64,000 nt of DNA from an uncultured Desulfatiglans sp. (lineage in GTDB: Bacteria; Desulfobacterota; DSM-4660; Desulfatiglandales; Desulfatiglandaceae), in assembly GCA_900498135.1 (NCBI GenBank), contig LR026961.1, positions 936,532-1,000,531 of the forward strand. Direction: 5' to 3'. The notes under the pieces were generated by a model. The model worked only from the letters and a program-made list of their open reading frames with translations, did no database searches and was not told the origin of the DNA. Of the stretch, positions 1 through 10,809 are shown piece by piece. Positions within the stretch are counted from its first letter, which is position 1; every line of letters begins with the position of its first letter. The translations under genes were made by a program, and so were the position numbers.

Positions 1-148
1 CACCGGTGCAACCGTCATCGCCATCCAGCGCAGGGAGAAGATGATCGGAAGCCCCGACGTGAACGAGGTGATCCAACCCGGGGACATCCTGATGTCCATC
101 GGAACACGCGACCAGACCAAGACCCTGGAATCCTTGTGCCAGTGCTGA
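1..148 (+). CDS. RCK_C / TrkA-C domain protein, C-terminal end (partial)
   Basis: Only the last 48 codons are in the window; the gene begins upstream. The reading frame that starts at base 2 gives a TrkA-C (RCK_C) type fold signature: a G-A-T-V-I-A-I strand, then a V-I-Q-P-G-D-I-L turn and strand near the end. RCK_C domains bind small ligands and gate K+ channels or CPA2 antiporters. The stop at 146-148 lies 47 bases before a Kef-type antiporter, so this is probably the regulatory subunit of that transporter, or the end of a Trk-type NAD-binding protein. What lies upstream cannot be seen. Confidence 0.7.
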   Translation, partial: TGATVIAIQRREKMIGSPDVNEVIQPGDILMSIGTRDQTKTLESLCQC

Positions 149-195
149 TTGGAGCCCTCGAACCCGACACGCTCTCCGTCCCATAGGAAGAAACC

Positions 196-1392
196 ATGGC
201 TCAGCTGCCCTTTCTGCTCCTCGCAGGGCTGATCCTCTGCAGCTTCTTCTTCGTCAGTTTCAGTTCGCAGAAACTGCGCCTGCCCTCCGTCTTGATCTAC
301 ATCGTGCTCGGGATCGCGCTGACATCGTTTTTCCGGGAAAACGAGGCCATCCACCTTGCCGGCGAAGTCGGTATCGTCCTGCTGTTCTTCATCCTGGGGC
401 TCGAGTTCCCTCTGACCCGTATGGTCGAGATCAGCCGGCGCATCTGGCCGGCCGGTCTCATGGATGTCCTGCTGAACACCGGCGGCGCCATGGCGCTGGC
501 GCTCCTGTTCGGGCTGAATCCCCTGGCCGCCTTCGTGCTCGGATCCGTCGCCTACGCGACCAGTTCCTCCATCTCGGCCAAGCTCCTCGAGGAGCAGAAG
601 CGCCTCGCCAACCCGGAGACGGAGTTCATCCTGGCCCTGCTGATCTTCGAAGACCTGATCTCCCCGGTTCTGGTCTCCTTCATCGCCGCCGCGAGAACGG
701 GCGAAGAGATGACCATCGGATTTGTCGGGCTGCTCCTGCTCAAGATCATCCTGCTCATGACGGGGGCCATTCTGATCGGGTACTATGCCTTCAAGCGCAT
801 GGAAGGCTTCCTGGCCCGCTACATGCAGCAGGATTTCATGCCCCTGTTCGCAACCGGCATCGCCCTGGCCTACGCCGGGGTCGCCATGACCCTGGGGCTT
901 TCCGAAATCCTGGGGGCCTTTCTGGCCGGAATGATGCTTTCCGAAACCGGTAAATCCAGCGAAATCGAACACCTGATCGCCCCCATCCGGGACATCACCC
1001 TGCCCTTCTTCTTTTTCTGGTTCGGCACCACGATCACCCTTGGCGAAGGCGTGCCCTTCGTCCCGTTGATGATCGTGATGGCGCTCTGGGCTGTCGCAGG
1101 CAAGATTCTGACCGCCTTCCTCGGGGGACGCCTCTTCGGATTGACCCGCAAGACGGCCGGGCGGGCGGCCTTTTCCATGGTGCACCGCGGAGAATTCTCG
1201 GCCGTCATCGCCAGCCTGGCCTTGCCCCAGCTGCGGATATTCAGCGGCATCTATATCTTCGTCACCGCGGTCATCGGGGTCGTCTTGTTCCAGAAGGCAC
1301 CGGCCATCGCCAACTGGTACATCGCCCGTTGGCCCGACAAGAAAAAGGGCAGGCTCGAAGAACCGGCATCGAACGCCACCCCGAGGCCGTGA
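196..1392 (+). CDS. Kef-type K+/H+ (cation:proton) antiporter, CPA2 family
   Basis: A 398-residue integral membrane protein made almost entirely of hydrophobic segments. It shows the Na_H_Exchanger pattern of CPA2 antiporters: an early L-R-L-P-S-V-L-I-Y-I-V-L-G-I segment, then G-I-V-L-L-F-F-I-L-G-L-E-F, and a later G-L-S-E-I-L-G-A-F-L-A-G-M core helix. It ends after the membrane domain, with no cytoplasmic RCK/TrkA-N domain, unlike full KefB/KefC. The RCK_C piece just upstream could supply that regulation as a separate subunit. AGGAAG lies 5 bases before the ATG. Likely role is K+ or Na+ efflux coupled to proton entry; the ion is not decidable from sequence. Confidence 0.85.
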   Translation: MAQLPFLLLAGLILCSFFFVSFSSQKLRLPSVLIYIVLGIALTSFFRENEAIHLAGEVGIVLLFFILGLEFPLTRMVEISRRIWPAGLMDVLLNTGGAMALALLFGLNPLAAFVLGSVAYATSSSISAKLLEEQKRLANPETEFILALLIFEDLISPVLVSFIAAARTGEEMTIGFVGLLLLKIILLMTGAILIGYYAFKRMEGFLARYMQQDFMPLFATGIALAYAGVAMTLGLSEILGAFLAGMMLSETGKSSEIEHLIAPIRDITLPFFFFWFGTTITLGEGVPFVPLMIVMALWAVAGKILTAFLGGRLFGLTRKTAGRAAFSMVHRGEFSAVIASLALPQLRIFSGIYIFVTAVIGVVLFQKAPAIANWYIARWPDKKKGRLEEPASNATPRP

Positions 1393-1615
1393 GTGCACCG
1401 GCCGGCCTCCATGAACTACTACAGCCCGCAGGCAGCCTCGAAAGGCAGGCCGAAAACTGTTTGGAGGGACCGGGCGGGCCGAGAGGAACCTCCGGCCCGA
1501 AATGCACACGTAAAAGGGAAACCGTCCGAACCGGTTGATATCGGCTGCACGATACAGTAAAATCCGGTCCCGCTTGCAGGATGCAAATCTTGCGGAGCGC
1601 AATCCTATTTTTCGA

Positions 1616-2806
1616 ATGGAACAACCCATGATCGAGACTGACGCCCTCCTGGAAGCCCAGGCGATTATGACGCGATTCGCTGCAGAGACGGGGATCCCTC
1701 CTGCCGCCACCCGGCCTCCGATCCGCTATCTCTGGACGGATGCCTTTGCCGTATGCAATTTCCTGGGCCTGTATCGAACCGCCGGAGATCCGTCGCACCG
1801 GCAGCTTGCCGTAAACCTCATCGACCAGGTTCACCACGTCCTGGGCCGCCACCGTGAGGATGACACCCGTGAGGGCTGGATCAGCGGGCTCAGCCACCGG
1901 AACGGTGAAGACCACCCAACGGCCGGAGGGCTCCGCATCGGCAAAAAACTGAATGAGAGAGGCCCCTCAGCACCCTTCGACGAGCCTCTGGAATGGAATC
2001 GCGACGGACAATACTTCCACTATCTGACCAAATGGATGCACGCGCTCGACCGCGCCGCCCGCCTGCTCGGGCAAAACCAGTACGGGAGATGGGCCTCGGA
2101 GCTGGCCAAAACCGCCTACACGCGCTTCGTCTACTCCGCTGCGAATGGCCTCGAACGGCGCATGGTCTGGAAGATGAGCATCGATCTCTCCTATCCTCTC
2201 GTCAAAGCCATGGGGCACCATGACCCGCTCGACGGCTTCATCACCTTCATGCAGATCGATTCCAATCCCTCCAGAAAAACGGAAAAGGGTGGATGGCCCG
2301 ATCTCGAGACCGAGATCGCCGAACTGGCCGATATCTGCGCCGGAAAGAACTGGGCGACGGACGATCCACTGGGGATCGGAGGGCTCTTGTGCGACGGCTT
2401 CCGCCTGGCCCAACTGACGGCCCGAGGGGACTTCCTCGGCAACGGTCTGCTCGAGGCCGTCCTGGAGGCGTCGCTCCAAGGCCTCAAGGTTTACACGAAG
2501 AGCAGCCCCACCAAGCGGCCGGCGGAACAGCGGCTGGCCTTCAGGGAACTGGGGCTGTCCACCGGCCTGCACGCCCTTGCAAAGACAGAGCGGCTTCTGG
2601 TCCACGAAAGCCAACTCCCCCTGAAGACCCGAAGACTCCAGGGGCTGGTCAACCGCCTGATGAAATACGCACCGCTCGCCGGCGAAACCGAGGAATTCTG
2701 GCTCGATCCCGCCCATCAGGAAACCCCTGTGTGGATGGAACACCTTGACATCAACCGAGTGATGCTTGCCACGAGCCTTGCACCGGACGGGTATGTTGAC
2801 ATCTGA
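1616..2806 (+). CDS. Conserved hypothetical protein, possibly (alpha/alpha) six-hairpin fold
   Basis: About 396 residues from the ATG at 1616; another ATG at 1628 and a longer TTG start at 1535 are also in frame, and none has a strong ribosome site. The protein is soluble, with no signal peptide or membrane segment. It is rich in Trp, His and Asp, with helix-pair spacing and motifs such as R-Y-L-W-T-D-A-F, W-N-R-D-G-Q-Y-F-H-Y-L-T-K-W and W-L-D-P-A-H that resemble six-hairpin glycosidase-like proteins. No catalytic pair can be assigned with confidence. A sugar-processing or binding role is only a guess. It lies 215 bases before the HerA-like ATPase and may be cotranscribed. Confidence 0.6.
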   Translation: MEQPMIETDALLEAQAIMTRFAAETGIPPAATRPPIRYLWTDAFAVCNFLGLYRTAGDPSHRQLAVNLIDQVHHVLGRHREDDTREGWISGLSHRNGEDHPTAGGLRIGKKLNERGPSAPFDEPLEWNRDGQYFHYLTKWMHALDRAARLLGQNQYGRWASELAKTAYTRFVYSAANGLERRMVWKMSIDLSYPLVKAMGHHDPLDGFITFMQIDSNPSRKTEKGGWPDLETEIAELADICAGKNWATDDPLGIGGLLCDGFRLAQLTARGDFLGNGLLEAVLEASLQGLKVYTKSSPTKRPAEQRLAFRELGLSTGLHALAKTERLLVHESQLPLKTRRLQGLVNRLMKYAPLAGETEEFWLDPAHQETPVWMEHLDINRVMLATSLAPDGYVDI

Positions 2807-3021
2807 TCGGTTTCCATTTCGGAAAGGGTCCTTTTGCGGGTGTACTGATCCCGGTAAGGCTGGAATCCTTCGGTGCAGGTTTCGGGCATTGCGGTCTCTT
2901 GCCGCCGGATCCACCGGTTGAACGAAGAGGCATGCATCGGGTCGGCGGCCTGTCGTGGAACGGCTGGGACGCCTTCGAGCTCTATCAGCAATCCTGTGTG
3001 GGGTCTGAAAGGAGGTCTTCC

Positions 3022-4503
3022 GTGGACCGGATCTTGATCGGCAAAGGAGAGCAGCCCGTTCACCTGCTCACGCGCTACGCCAACCGCCACGGCCTTGTGG
3101 CCGGGGCGACGGGCACCGGCAAGAGCGTCTCGCTCCTCGTGCTGGCCGAAGGTTTCTCTCGCCTCGGCGTGCCCGTGTTCATCGCCGACGTCAAAGGCGA
3201 CATCGCGGGTCTCGCCATGCCCGGCGTCATGAACGAAAAGATTCGGGAGCGTGTCGCCCGGATCGGCATCCCGGATTACACCCAGGGAGGCAATCCCGTC
3301 ATCTTCTGGGATGTCTATGGCGACTCCGGCCATCCGGTCAGGGCGACCATCAGCGAGATGGGGCCGACCCTCCTCGGCCGGATCCTCGAACTGACCGAGG
3401 TCCAGATGGGAGTCCTGGAAATCGTGTTCCGGCTGGCGGATGAGCAGGGCCTGCTGCTGCTCGATCTGGACGACCTGCGCGCCCTGCTCGGGCTCGTTGC
3501 AGCCAGCCGCAAGGACGTGTCGGCGGCCTACGGCCTGGTCAGCGCCCAATCCGTGGCCGCCATCCAGCGCGCCCTTATCTCCCTCGGAGACCGGGAAGCG
3601 GAGGCCCTTTTCGGCGAACCGGGGCTCGAACTCCCGGATCTGATGCGGACGGATCTGAGCGGCCGCGGGATCATCAACATCCTCGCCGCAGACCGGCTGA
3701 TTCTGAAACCGCGCCTATACTCCAGTCTGCTCCTCTGGATCCTGTCGGAGCTCTTCGAAAACCTGCCCGAGGTGGGCGACCTCGACCGGCCGAAACTGGT
3801 CTGCTTCCTCGACGAAGCCCATCTCCTCTTCGATGACGCCCCGCCAGTCCTGCGCCGCCGCGTCGAACAGGCCGTCCGGCTCATCCGATCCAAAGGCGTG
3901 GGGCTCTATTTCTGTTCGCAGTACCCGGACGACCTGCCCAATGACATCCTCGGCCAGCTTGGCAACCGCATCCAGCACGCCCTGCGGGCCTTTACGCCGC
4001 GCGATCAGAAGGCGGTCCGTTCGGCCGCCGAGACCTTCGCTGTCAACCCCAAGCTCGATGTCGCCCGTGTCATCTCCGAACTCGCCGTCGGAGAAGCCTT
4101 GGTTTCGACCCTCCAGGAAAAGGGCCTTCCCATGCCGGTGGAGCGCACCCTGATCTGCCCGCCGCGCTGCCGCATGGGGGTGATCACCCCCGAAGAACGC
4201 CTGATGATACGGACGCGAAGCCCGCTCGGCGGCAAGTACGACACCCGCCTCAACCGCGAGTCGGCCCACGAGATCCTCGCCCGCCGGGCGGCGGCGGAAC
4301 CTCCCGAGGCACGGTCACCCGGACGTCCGGAGCCCGCTGAGGACCGCAGCGGCCTCGGCGGGATTCTATGGGGAACCAAGCGCCGTCAGGGGATGCTGGA
4401 AACCATGGCGAAACAGGCCGCTCGCACCATCGGGAGCCAGATCGGCCGCCAGATCCTGCGCGGTGTGCTGGGAGGCATTTTGGGCGGATCCAGCCGCCGT
4501 TAG
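3022..4503 (+). CDS. HerA-like / DUF853 family ATPase
   Basis: A 493-residue P-loop ATPase of the HerA-FtsK superfamily, DUF853 branch. Walker A is G-A-T-G-T-G-K-S near residue 30 and Walker B is L-V-C-F-L-D-E-A-H-L-L-F near residue 260. The start is the GTG at 3022: AAAGGAGG ends 6 bases before it, whereas the longer in-frame ORF upstream has no ribosome site and unrelated-looking residues. The C-terminus holds a Pro/Ala/Arg-rich linker and ends in a Gly-rich R-Q-I-L-R-G-V-L-G-G-I-L-G-G tail, usual for the DUF853 family. HerA proteins pump or remodel DNA; the specific substrate of the DUF853 group is not established. No NurA nuclease gene is adjacent. Confidence 0.85.
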   Translation: MDRILIGKGEQPVHLLTRYANRHGLVAGATGTGKSVSLLVLAEGFSRLGVPVFIADVKGDIAGLAMPGVMNEKIRERVARIGIPDYTQGGNPVIFWDVYGDSGHPVRATISEMGPTLLGRILELTEVQMGVLEIVFRLADEQGLLLLDLDDLRALLGLVAASRKDVSAAYGLVSAQSVAAIQRALISLGDREAEALFGEPGLELPDLMRTDLSGRGIINILAADRLILKPRLYSSLLLWILSELFENLPEVGDLDRPKLVCFLDEAHLLFDDAPPVLRRRVEQAVRLIRSKGVGLYFCSQYPDDLPNDILGQLGNRIQHALRAFTPRDQKAVRSAAETFAVNPKLDVARVISELAVGEALVSTLQEKGLPMPVERTLICPPRCRMGVITPEERLMIRTRSPLGGKYDTRLNRESAHEILARRAAAEPPEARSPGRPEPAEDRSGLGGILWGTKRRQGMLETMAKQAARTIGSQIGRQILRGVLGGILGGSSRR

Positions 4504-4504
4504 G

Positions 4505-4733
4505 GTTTCCATCCGGAAATGGCCTCTATTGCCGACCTCGGAGTCAATCCGCGCGTTTGCTTGTGCGGCGGCCTGCAGCTGAGCTCCATGCAAACGCTTG
4601 ATCTCCTCGATATCGGCGAACCGGATCCCGACGCGAAGCGGCGGGACCGAGCACGCGAAGCGCCCCGTGAGAAAATCCTCGTTTCCCGATGAAAACCCGG
4701 GTTGAACGGAGAAATCTTTTCCCGGACGGATCT
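4505..4733 (+). repeat. MITE-like element, copy A (degenerate right end)
   Basis: The left end GTTTCCATCCGGAAATG (4505-4521) is identical to the left end of copy C. The core, with CGTTTGCTTGTGCGGCG and a later CAAACGCTTGAT, follows in the same order as in the other copies. The right end near 4716-4730 reads CTTTTCCCGGACGGA, a decayed form of CATTTCCGGATGGAAAC. The element fills almost exactly the gap between the HerA stop (4503) and the stop of the convergent GNAT gene (4732). It has no coding capacity. Confidence 0.75.
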
Positions 4734-5184
4734 AGATATTCCGCTCCAGATTGATCGTCATGGATGGATTGAACCTGTTGGCACTGAAAAACTGGATCAA
4801 CTTGGGATCGTTCCAGGCAACCAGCGTGTTGATCTTCTTGACTCCCACTCGTTTCAGGTGATCGACGAATTCCGCAATCAATCGGGCACCGATCCCCTGA
4901 TGCTGAAAATCGGGGTCGACACCGATGGTATCCAGCGTGGCCTCCTGCTGGAAGATGCCATACTGCCCCATGTAGAGTTCCCCCATGACGAAGCCGGCGA
5001 CGCTTCCATCTTCTTTTTCGGCCACCAGCGACACCGGGACATAATCCTTCGTCTCGAAAAGCTTCTCGAATTTCGCTTTGTAGTATTCGTGGCGCGATTC
5101 CTTTACGACCTTTTCATCGATCTCGAGGACGGCCTCGAAGTCATCAGCTTTCATGAGCCTGATCTTTATGGCATCGTCTTTCAT
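4732..5184 (-). CDS. GNAT family N-acetyltransferase
   Basis: A 150-residue single-domain acetyltransferase. The acetyl-CoA pyrophosphate loop is seen at residues 94-100 as Q-H-Q-G-I-G-A, after the T-I-G-V-D-P-D-F strand. The C-terminal N-D-P-K-L-I-Q-F-F-S-A-N-R-F segment matches the usual motif B region. GAAGGGAG lies 6 bases before the ATG. The substrate cannot be predicted; the many charged N-terminal residues and lack of a fused domain fit RimI-like or small-molecule acetylation. It stands alone on the - strand, convergent with the HerA gene, and its last codons abut repeat copy A. Confidence 0.85.
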   Translation of the reverse strand: MKDDAIKIRLMKADDFEAVLEIDEKVVKESRHEYYKAKFEKLFETKDYVPVSLVAEKEDGSVAGFVMGELYMGQYGIFQQEATLDTIGVDPDFQHQGIGARLIAEFVDHLKRVGVKKINTLVAWNDPKLIQFFSANRFNPSMTINLERNI

Positions 5185-5773
5185 AACCGCTCCCTTCTAC
5201 ATTGAAGTGGACTGCAGTCGCTCCTCTTGTTTCCCAACGTAAATTCGTCAACCGAACGGATCACCCTTCAGGGCCTCGAGCACTTTCCAAATTCAGTTCC
5301 TGCTCCGAAAAGGGTTCAGTACAAAATGAACCTCCTCAGAGGGAAATCCGTTGCTGGTTCGTGTGTCGGGTGCTGCGATGCGTTTCCTCGTCGATCCACC
5401 CCATCCTGAAAGCGTGGCAAAATGGAATCGACGTTTCTGCGGGAAGGATTTTTCCTGCCGGGAAGGCAGGTTATTTCAAGACGTTCTGGGCTTTTTCATA
5501 GAAGTATACCACACTATCGACGGATGGCTCCATAGTCTTGAAACAGAAAAGAGAGGTCAACCCTTTTTCGTTTGAGATTCGAACATGTGTGAACTTCGTA
5601 TCCCTCTCCGCCGATCGGTCGATTCGCTGGAAAGACCCTGCAAAAAGAATCCGTTATACAGCGCCTCCGCAGTCAACCCAACCGCATGCTCAAGAAGCAC
5701 CCCTGTTGATCGCCCCGGATATCCTCTGGCCTGAGGCGACAATTTCTGGTAGAAGGAAGGCATTCCACACCTT
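5185..5773. other. Intergenic region without a supported gene
   Basis: This stretch separates the divergent GNAT and MFS genes. Several short open frames on the + strand have no ribosome site, no family resemblance and overlap one another, so they are left out. A perfect hairpin CCTGCC-GGGAA-GGCAGG sits at 5454-5470 and is followed by TTATTT, which could be a weak terminator. No clear promoter was found. Confidence 0.5.
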
Positions 5774-7051
5774 TTGGAAGGGCATCAGGAACCTTCAACA
5801 CAGGGAGGACCGGCGCTGAAACGGCAATCCTTTCACTGGGCCTGGGTGATTCTGGGGACCTGTTTCCTGGATCTCTTCGTCAATTACTCCGCCCGCCTCG
5901 GCTACGGCGTCGTCCTTCCCGAAATCATCAAGGACCTGGACCTCAGCCGCACCGCAAGCGGCTCCATCTTCAATGCCTATCTCTTCGCCTACATAGCCCT
6001 CACGCCCCTCACGGGTTATCTCACCGACCGTCTGGGGGCGAGACGCATCATCACCGCCTGCGCCTTCATCCTGGCGACCGGGCTTTTCTTTATGGGACGG
6101 TCGCATTCGCTCTGGACGGTCCTGTTATCCTATGCCGTCGTGGGACTCGGGGCTACAGGGATGTGGACGCCGGTCATCACGGTGGTCCAGCGCTGGTTCG
6201 CCCCTCACCGGCGGGGACTCGCCCTGGGAATCCTTTCGACGGGATACGGTCTGGGATTTGCGACCATGGGGGCGGCCTTTCCATGGATCGTCTCCCATTT
6301 CACCTGGCGCCATGCGTGGTATTTCTTGGCTGCCGGGGCCCTTGGCATGGTCTTCCTGAACGGCGGACTCCTGCGGAGCAGCCCCGAGGCGGCCGGCGCC
6401 GTGCCTTGGGGCCTGAAGGACATCGGCATCCCTCTGACGACGGGGGGTTCGAAACGGAAGATCCCACTCCGGAAGGTCTTCAGACACCGGAACTTCTGGC
6501 TCATCGGGTGGAGCTACTTTTGCGCCTCCTACGGCCTTTACGGGATCACCACCTTCATGGTCGACTATGCGAAGGACCAGCTCGGGCTGCCCCTCGAAAA
6601 GGCGAGTCTGCTGGCGACGGTGCACGGGTCCTGCCAGGTGATCGGCGTTCTCACGATGCTGCCCCTTTCGGACTATCTGGGCCGAAGGCGTACGATCATC
6701 ATCTCCAATAGCATGATCGCCGCCAGCCTGGCAGGGATTCTTTTAAGCGGCCCCTCGTGGCAATGGCTCTACCTCTTCGTAGGGGCCATGGCCGTCTTTT
6801 ACGGTGTCACCTTTCCGATTTACGGGGCATCGGCCGGCGATTATTTCCCGAAGGAGTACATGGGAAGCGTCATCGGGATGTGGACCCCGTTCTACGGGCT
6901 GGGGGCCATCGTGGCCAACTGGGTGACCGGTTTTCTGCGCGATACCACCGGCCGATACAATGCGGCCTTCGTCATCTGCACCCTCGCGGCCATCCTGGCG
7001 GTGGCCCTTGTCTGGTTCGTGAGAAGGCCGGTCACGGGCGAAACCGATTGA
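5774..7051 (+). CDS. MFS transporter (oxalate/formate antiporter-like)
   Basis: A 12-helix major facilitator protein of up to 425 residues. After helix 2 it has the MFS signature G-Y-L-T-D-R-L-G-A-R-R, and the second half repeats it as S-D-Y-L-G-R-R-R. The general layout resembles the anion:cation or oxalate:formate antiporter groups that exchange carboxylates, but substrate is not decidable. The canonical start is the TTG at 5774, with no well-placed ribosome site. GGGAGG at 5803-5808 lies 7 bases before an in-frame CTG at 5816, so CTG may be the real start. The DUF1786 gene follows after 16 bases, pointing to cotranscription. Confidence 0.85.
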   Translation: MEGHQEPSTQGGPALKRQSFHWAWVILGTCFLDLFVNYSARLGYGVVLPEIIKDLDLSRTASGSIFNAYLFAYIALTPLTGYLTDRLGARRIITACAFILATGLFFMGRSHSLWTVLLSYAVVGLGATGMWTPVITVVQRWFAPHRRGLALGILSTGYGLGFATMGAAFPWIVSHFTWRHAWYFLAAGALGMVFLNGGLLRSSPEAAGAVPWGLKDIGIPLTTGGSKRKIPLRKVFRHRNFWLIGWSYFCASYGLYGITTFMVDYAKDQLGLPLEKASLLATVHGSCQVIGVLTMLPLSDYLGRRRTIIISNSMIAASLAGILLSGPSWQWLYLFVGAMAVFYGVTFPIYGASAGDYFPKEYMGSVIGMWTPFYGLGAIVANWVTGFLRDTTGRYNAAFVICTLAAILAVALVWFVRRPVTGETD

Positions 7052-7067
7052 CAGAGAGGAGGAAGAC

Positions 7068-8156
7068 ATGCCGGATAGGGGACGTTATTTGTTGATCGAT
7101 GTCGGCGCAGGCACCATGGATGTGCTCTATTGGGATGCCGCACTCGACATCCACTACAAGGCGGTGGTCAAATCACCCGTCCGGCGTCTGGCCGAGGAGG
7201 CATCGGCCATCGAGGGAGACATCCTCATCACCGGCTGCGAGATGGGCGGCGGAGCTCTCGGGAGCATTTTACGCGGCAAGGCCGATTCGGCCCGGGTGGT
7301 CATGACCACCGAGGCGGCTGCAACCCTCCATCACGACATGGGAAAGGTCCGCTCCTGGGGGATCGAGGTCGTGGATACAGCCCAAGCCTTGGAACGGATG
7401 AAAAACCCCGGTCTCAAACGGCTCGAACTGGCGGACGTCGACCCGGAGCGCATCCGCAGGCTCGTCGAAAGCTTCGGGGTGCCCTTCGCCTTCGATTGTG
7501 TCGGCCTCTGCGCCCAGGACCATGGCGTGGCCCCTCCGGGCGTGTCGCACCTCGACTTCCGGCATCGCCTTTTCACGGAGATCCTCGACCGCAGTCCCTC
7601 CCCATCCGCGCTTCTCTACCGCGCGGAGGAAGTGCCGGCTGCCATGAACCGCTTGAAATCGCTTGCGGAATCCGCCCGGAAACTGCCGGTGGAAGAAGGG
7701 ATCTACGTCATGGACAGCGGGATGGCGGCCATTCTGGGGGCCTCACGCGACCGTGCCGCCCGCGGGAAAGAAAAGATCCTGGTGCTGGACGTGGCCACCT
7801 CCCACACCGTGGGAGCCGCGCTCGAAAGGGACGAAATCGTCGGATTCTTCGAGTATCATACGCGGGACATCACGGCCTCCAATCTCGACCGTCTGTTGAA
7901 AGACCTGCCCGAAGGAAGACTCAGCCACGAGGAAATCCTGCGCGAAGGCGGACACGGAGCGTATACCCGGCGGCGCTTCCCTTGGGAAGACACACTGCCG
8001 ATCATCGCGACAGGACCCAAACGCGCCCTGTTGAAGGATTCCCGGCTACCCATCGTCTACGGCGCTCCTTTCGGGGACAACATGATGACCGGCTGCGGGG
8101 GGCTGCTCGAGGCCATCCGGGGCAGACAGGGGCTCGATCCGGCGGAGATTGTTTAA
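7068..8156 (+). CDS. DUF1786 family protein (actin/ASKHA-fold-like)
   Basis: A 362-residue soluble protein. The N-terminus L-L-I-D-V-G-A-G-T-M-D-V-L is the phosphate-1-like loop of sugar kinase/Hsp70/actin folds, and a second such loop is K-I-L-V-L-D-V-A-T-S-H-T near residue 240. This matches the DUF1786 family, which some databases label putative pyruvate formate-lyase activating enzyme; no radical-SAM CxxxCxxC is present, so I do not support that label. GAGGAGGA precedes the ATG by 5 bases. It is 16 bases behind the MFS gene, so a role in handling or sensing the transported compound is possible but unproven. Confidence 0.75.
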   Translation: MPDRGRYLLIDVGAGTMDVLYWDAALDIHYKAVVKSPVRRLAEEASAIEGDILITGCEMGGGALGSILRGKADSARVVMTTEAAATLHHDMGKVRSWGIEVVDTAQALERMKNPGLKRLELADVDPERIRRLVESFGVPFAFDCVGLCAQDHGVAPPGVSHLDFRHRLFTEILDRSPSPSALLYRAEEVPAAMNRLKSLAESARKLPVEEGIYVMDSGMAAILGASRDRAARGKEKILVLDVATSHTVGAALERDEIVGFFEYHTRDITASNLDRLLKDLPEGRLSHEEILREGGHGAYTRRRFPWEDTLPIIATGPKRALLKDSRLPIVYGAPFGDNMMTGCGGLLEAIRGRQGLDPAEIV

Positions 8157-8532
8157 TCTCGCCCTGCCTTTTTTTCTCGGAGGCACGTCAGGGAAAAGAC
8201 TTGTCCAAAAACGGCGTTTCAAGGTCTTTCCCGCATTGCGGACGCGTAAGATGAGCTGCAGGCAGTTTCCCTGCGAAAAGGGTCTTTTTGCCCGATAGGG
8301 GCATCATGGACATCCCCTGGCAAACCGGGCCGATCCCGATTCTTCAACCGATGATGCATCGGTCCTGGAATCCACGAAATTGGAGGTGTGCGTGAGCACA
8401 AATATGATATAATAAAAATTTATTGAATTGCACCGCTCGCAGCAGCCTCGACCCACCCTGGCCTTCTTCTGGGTGAACAGACAGAGACGCCGGGTGCGGC
8501 GATTATAAAGCAGATAGAAAGGAAGTCGTCAA
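8157..8532. other. Intergenic leader of the entericidin-like gene
   Basis: No coding region is supported. The stretch 8265-8296 reads GTTTCC-CTGCGAAAAGG-GTCTTTTTGCCCGAT, which resembles the first 33 bases of the MITE-like element, so a decayed relic is possible. An extended -10 promoter motif at 8405-8413 lies near the right end. Confidence 0.4.
8405..8413 (+). promoter_or_regulatory. Extended -10 promoter, TGATATAAT
   Basis: TGA followed directly by TATAAT is a perfect extended -10 element in an AT-rich patch. No good -35 box is visible, as is common for extended -10 promoters. It would give a leader of about 110 bases to the small lipoprotein gene at 8533 and could also serve ligA. Confidence 0.5.
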
Positions 8533-10747
<2,215 letters not shown>

Positions 10748-10809
10748 ACATCCGGGGTAACTGAGACCCTGGCGGCGGCCGTTATCAGGGCTGGGAAGGG
10801 CTCGGCCTT

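Noticed and set aside
146..187. TGA at 146-148 as a second selenocysteine codon
   Set aside because: The RCK_C domain ends naturally there and the 13 codons after it show no conserved pattern.
1535..1615. Longer start (TTG 1535) for the six-hairpin-like protein
   Set aside because: No ribosome site and the residues look unlike a folded N-terminus.
2810..2837. GTTTCCATTTCGGAAAGGGTCC as another MITE copy
   Set aside because: It resembles only the left end with several mismatches and no core or right end follows; too weak to list.
2899..3021. N-terminal extension of the HerA-like gene
   Set aside because: The GTG at 3022 has a near-ideal ribosome site, and ATPase homology begins right after it.
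4702..5205. 167-residue + strand frame opposite the GNAT gene
   Set aside because: It is the antisense shadow of a well-supported acetyltransferase.
7130..8254. 374-residue + strand frame overlapping the DUF1786 gene
   Set aside because: Arg/Gly/Pro-rich out-of-frame translation typical of GC-rich DNA.
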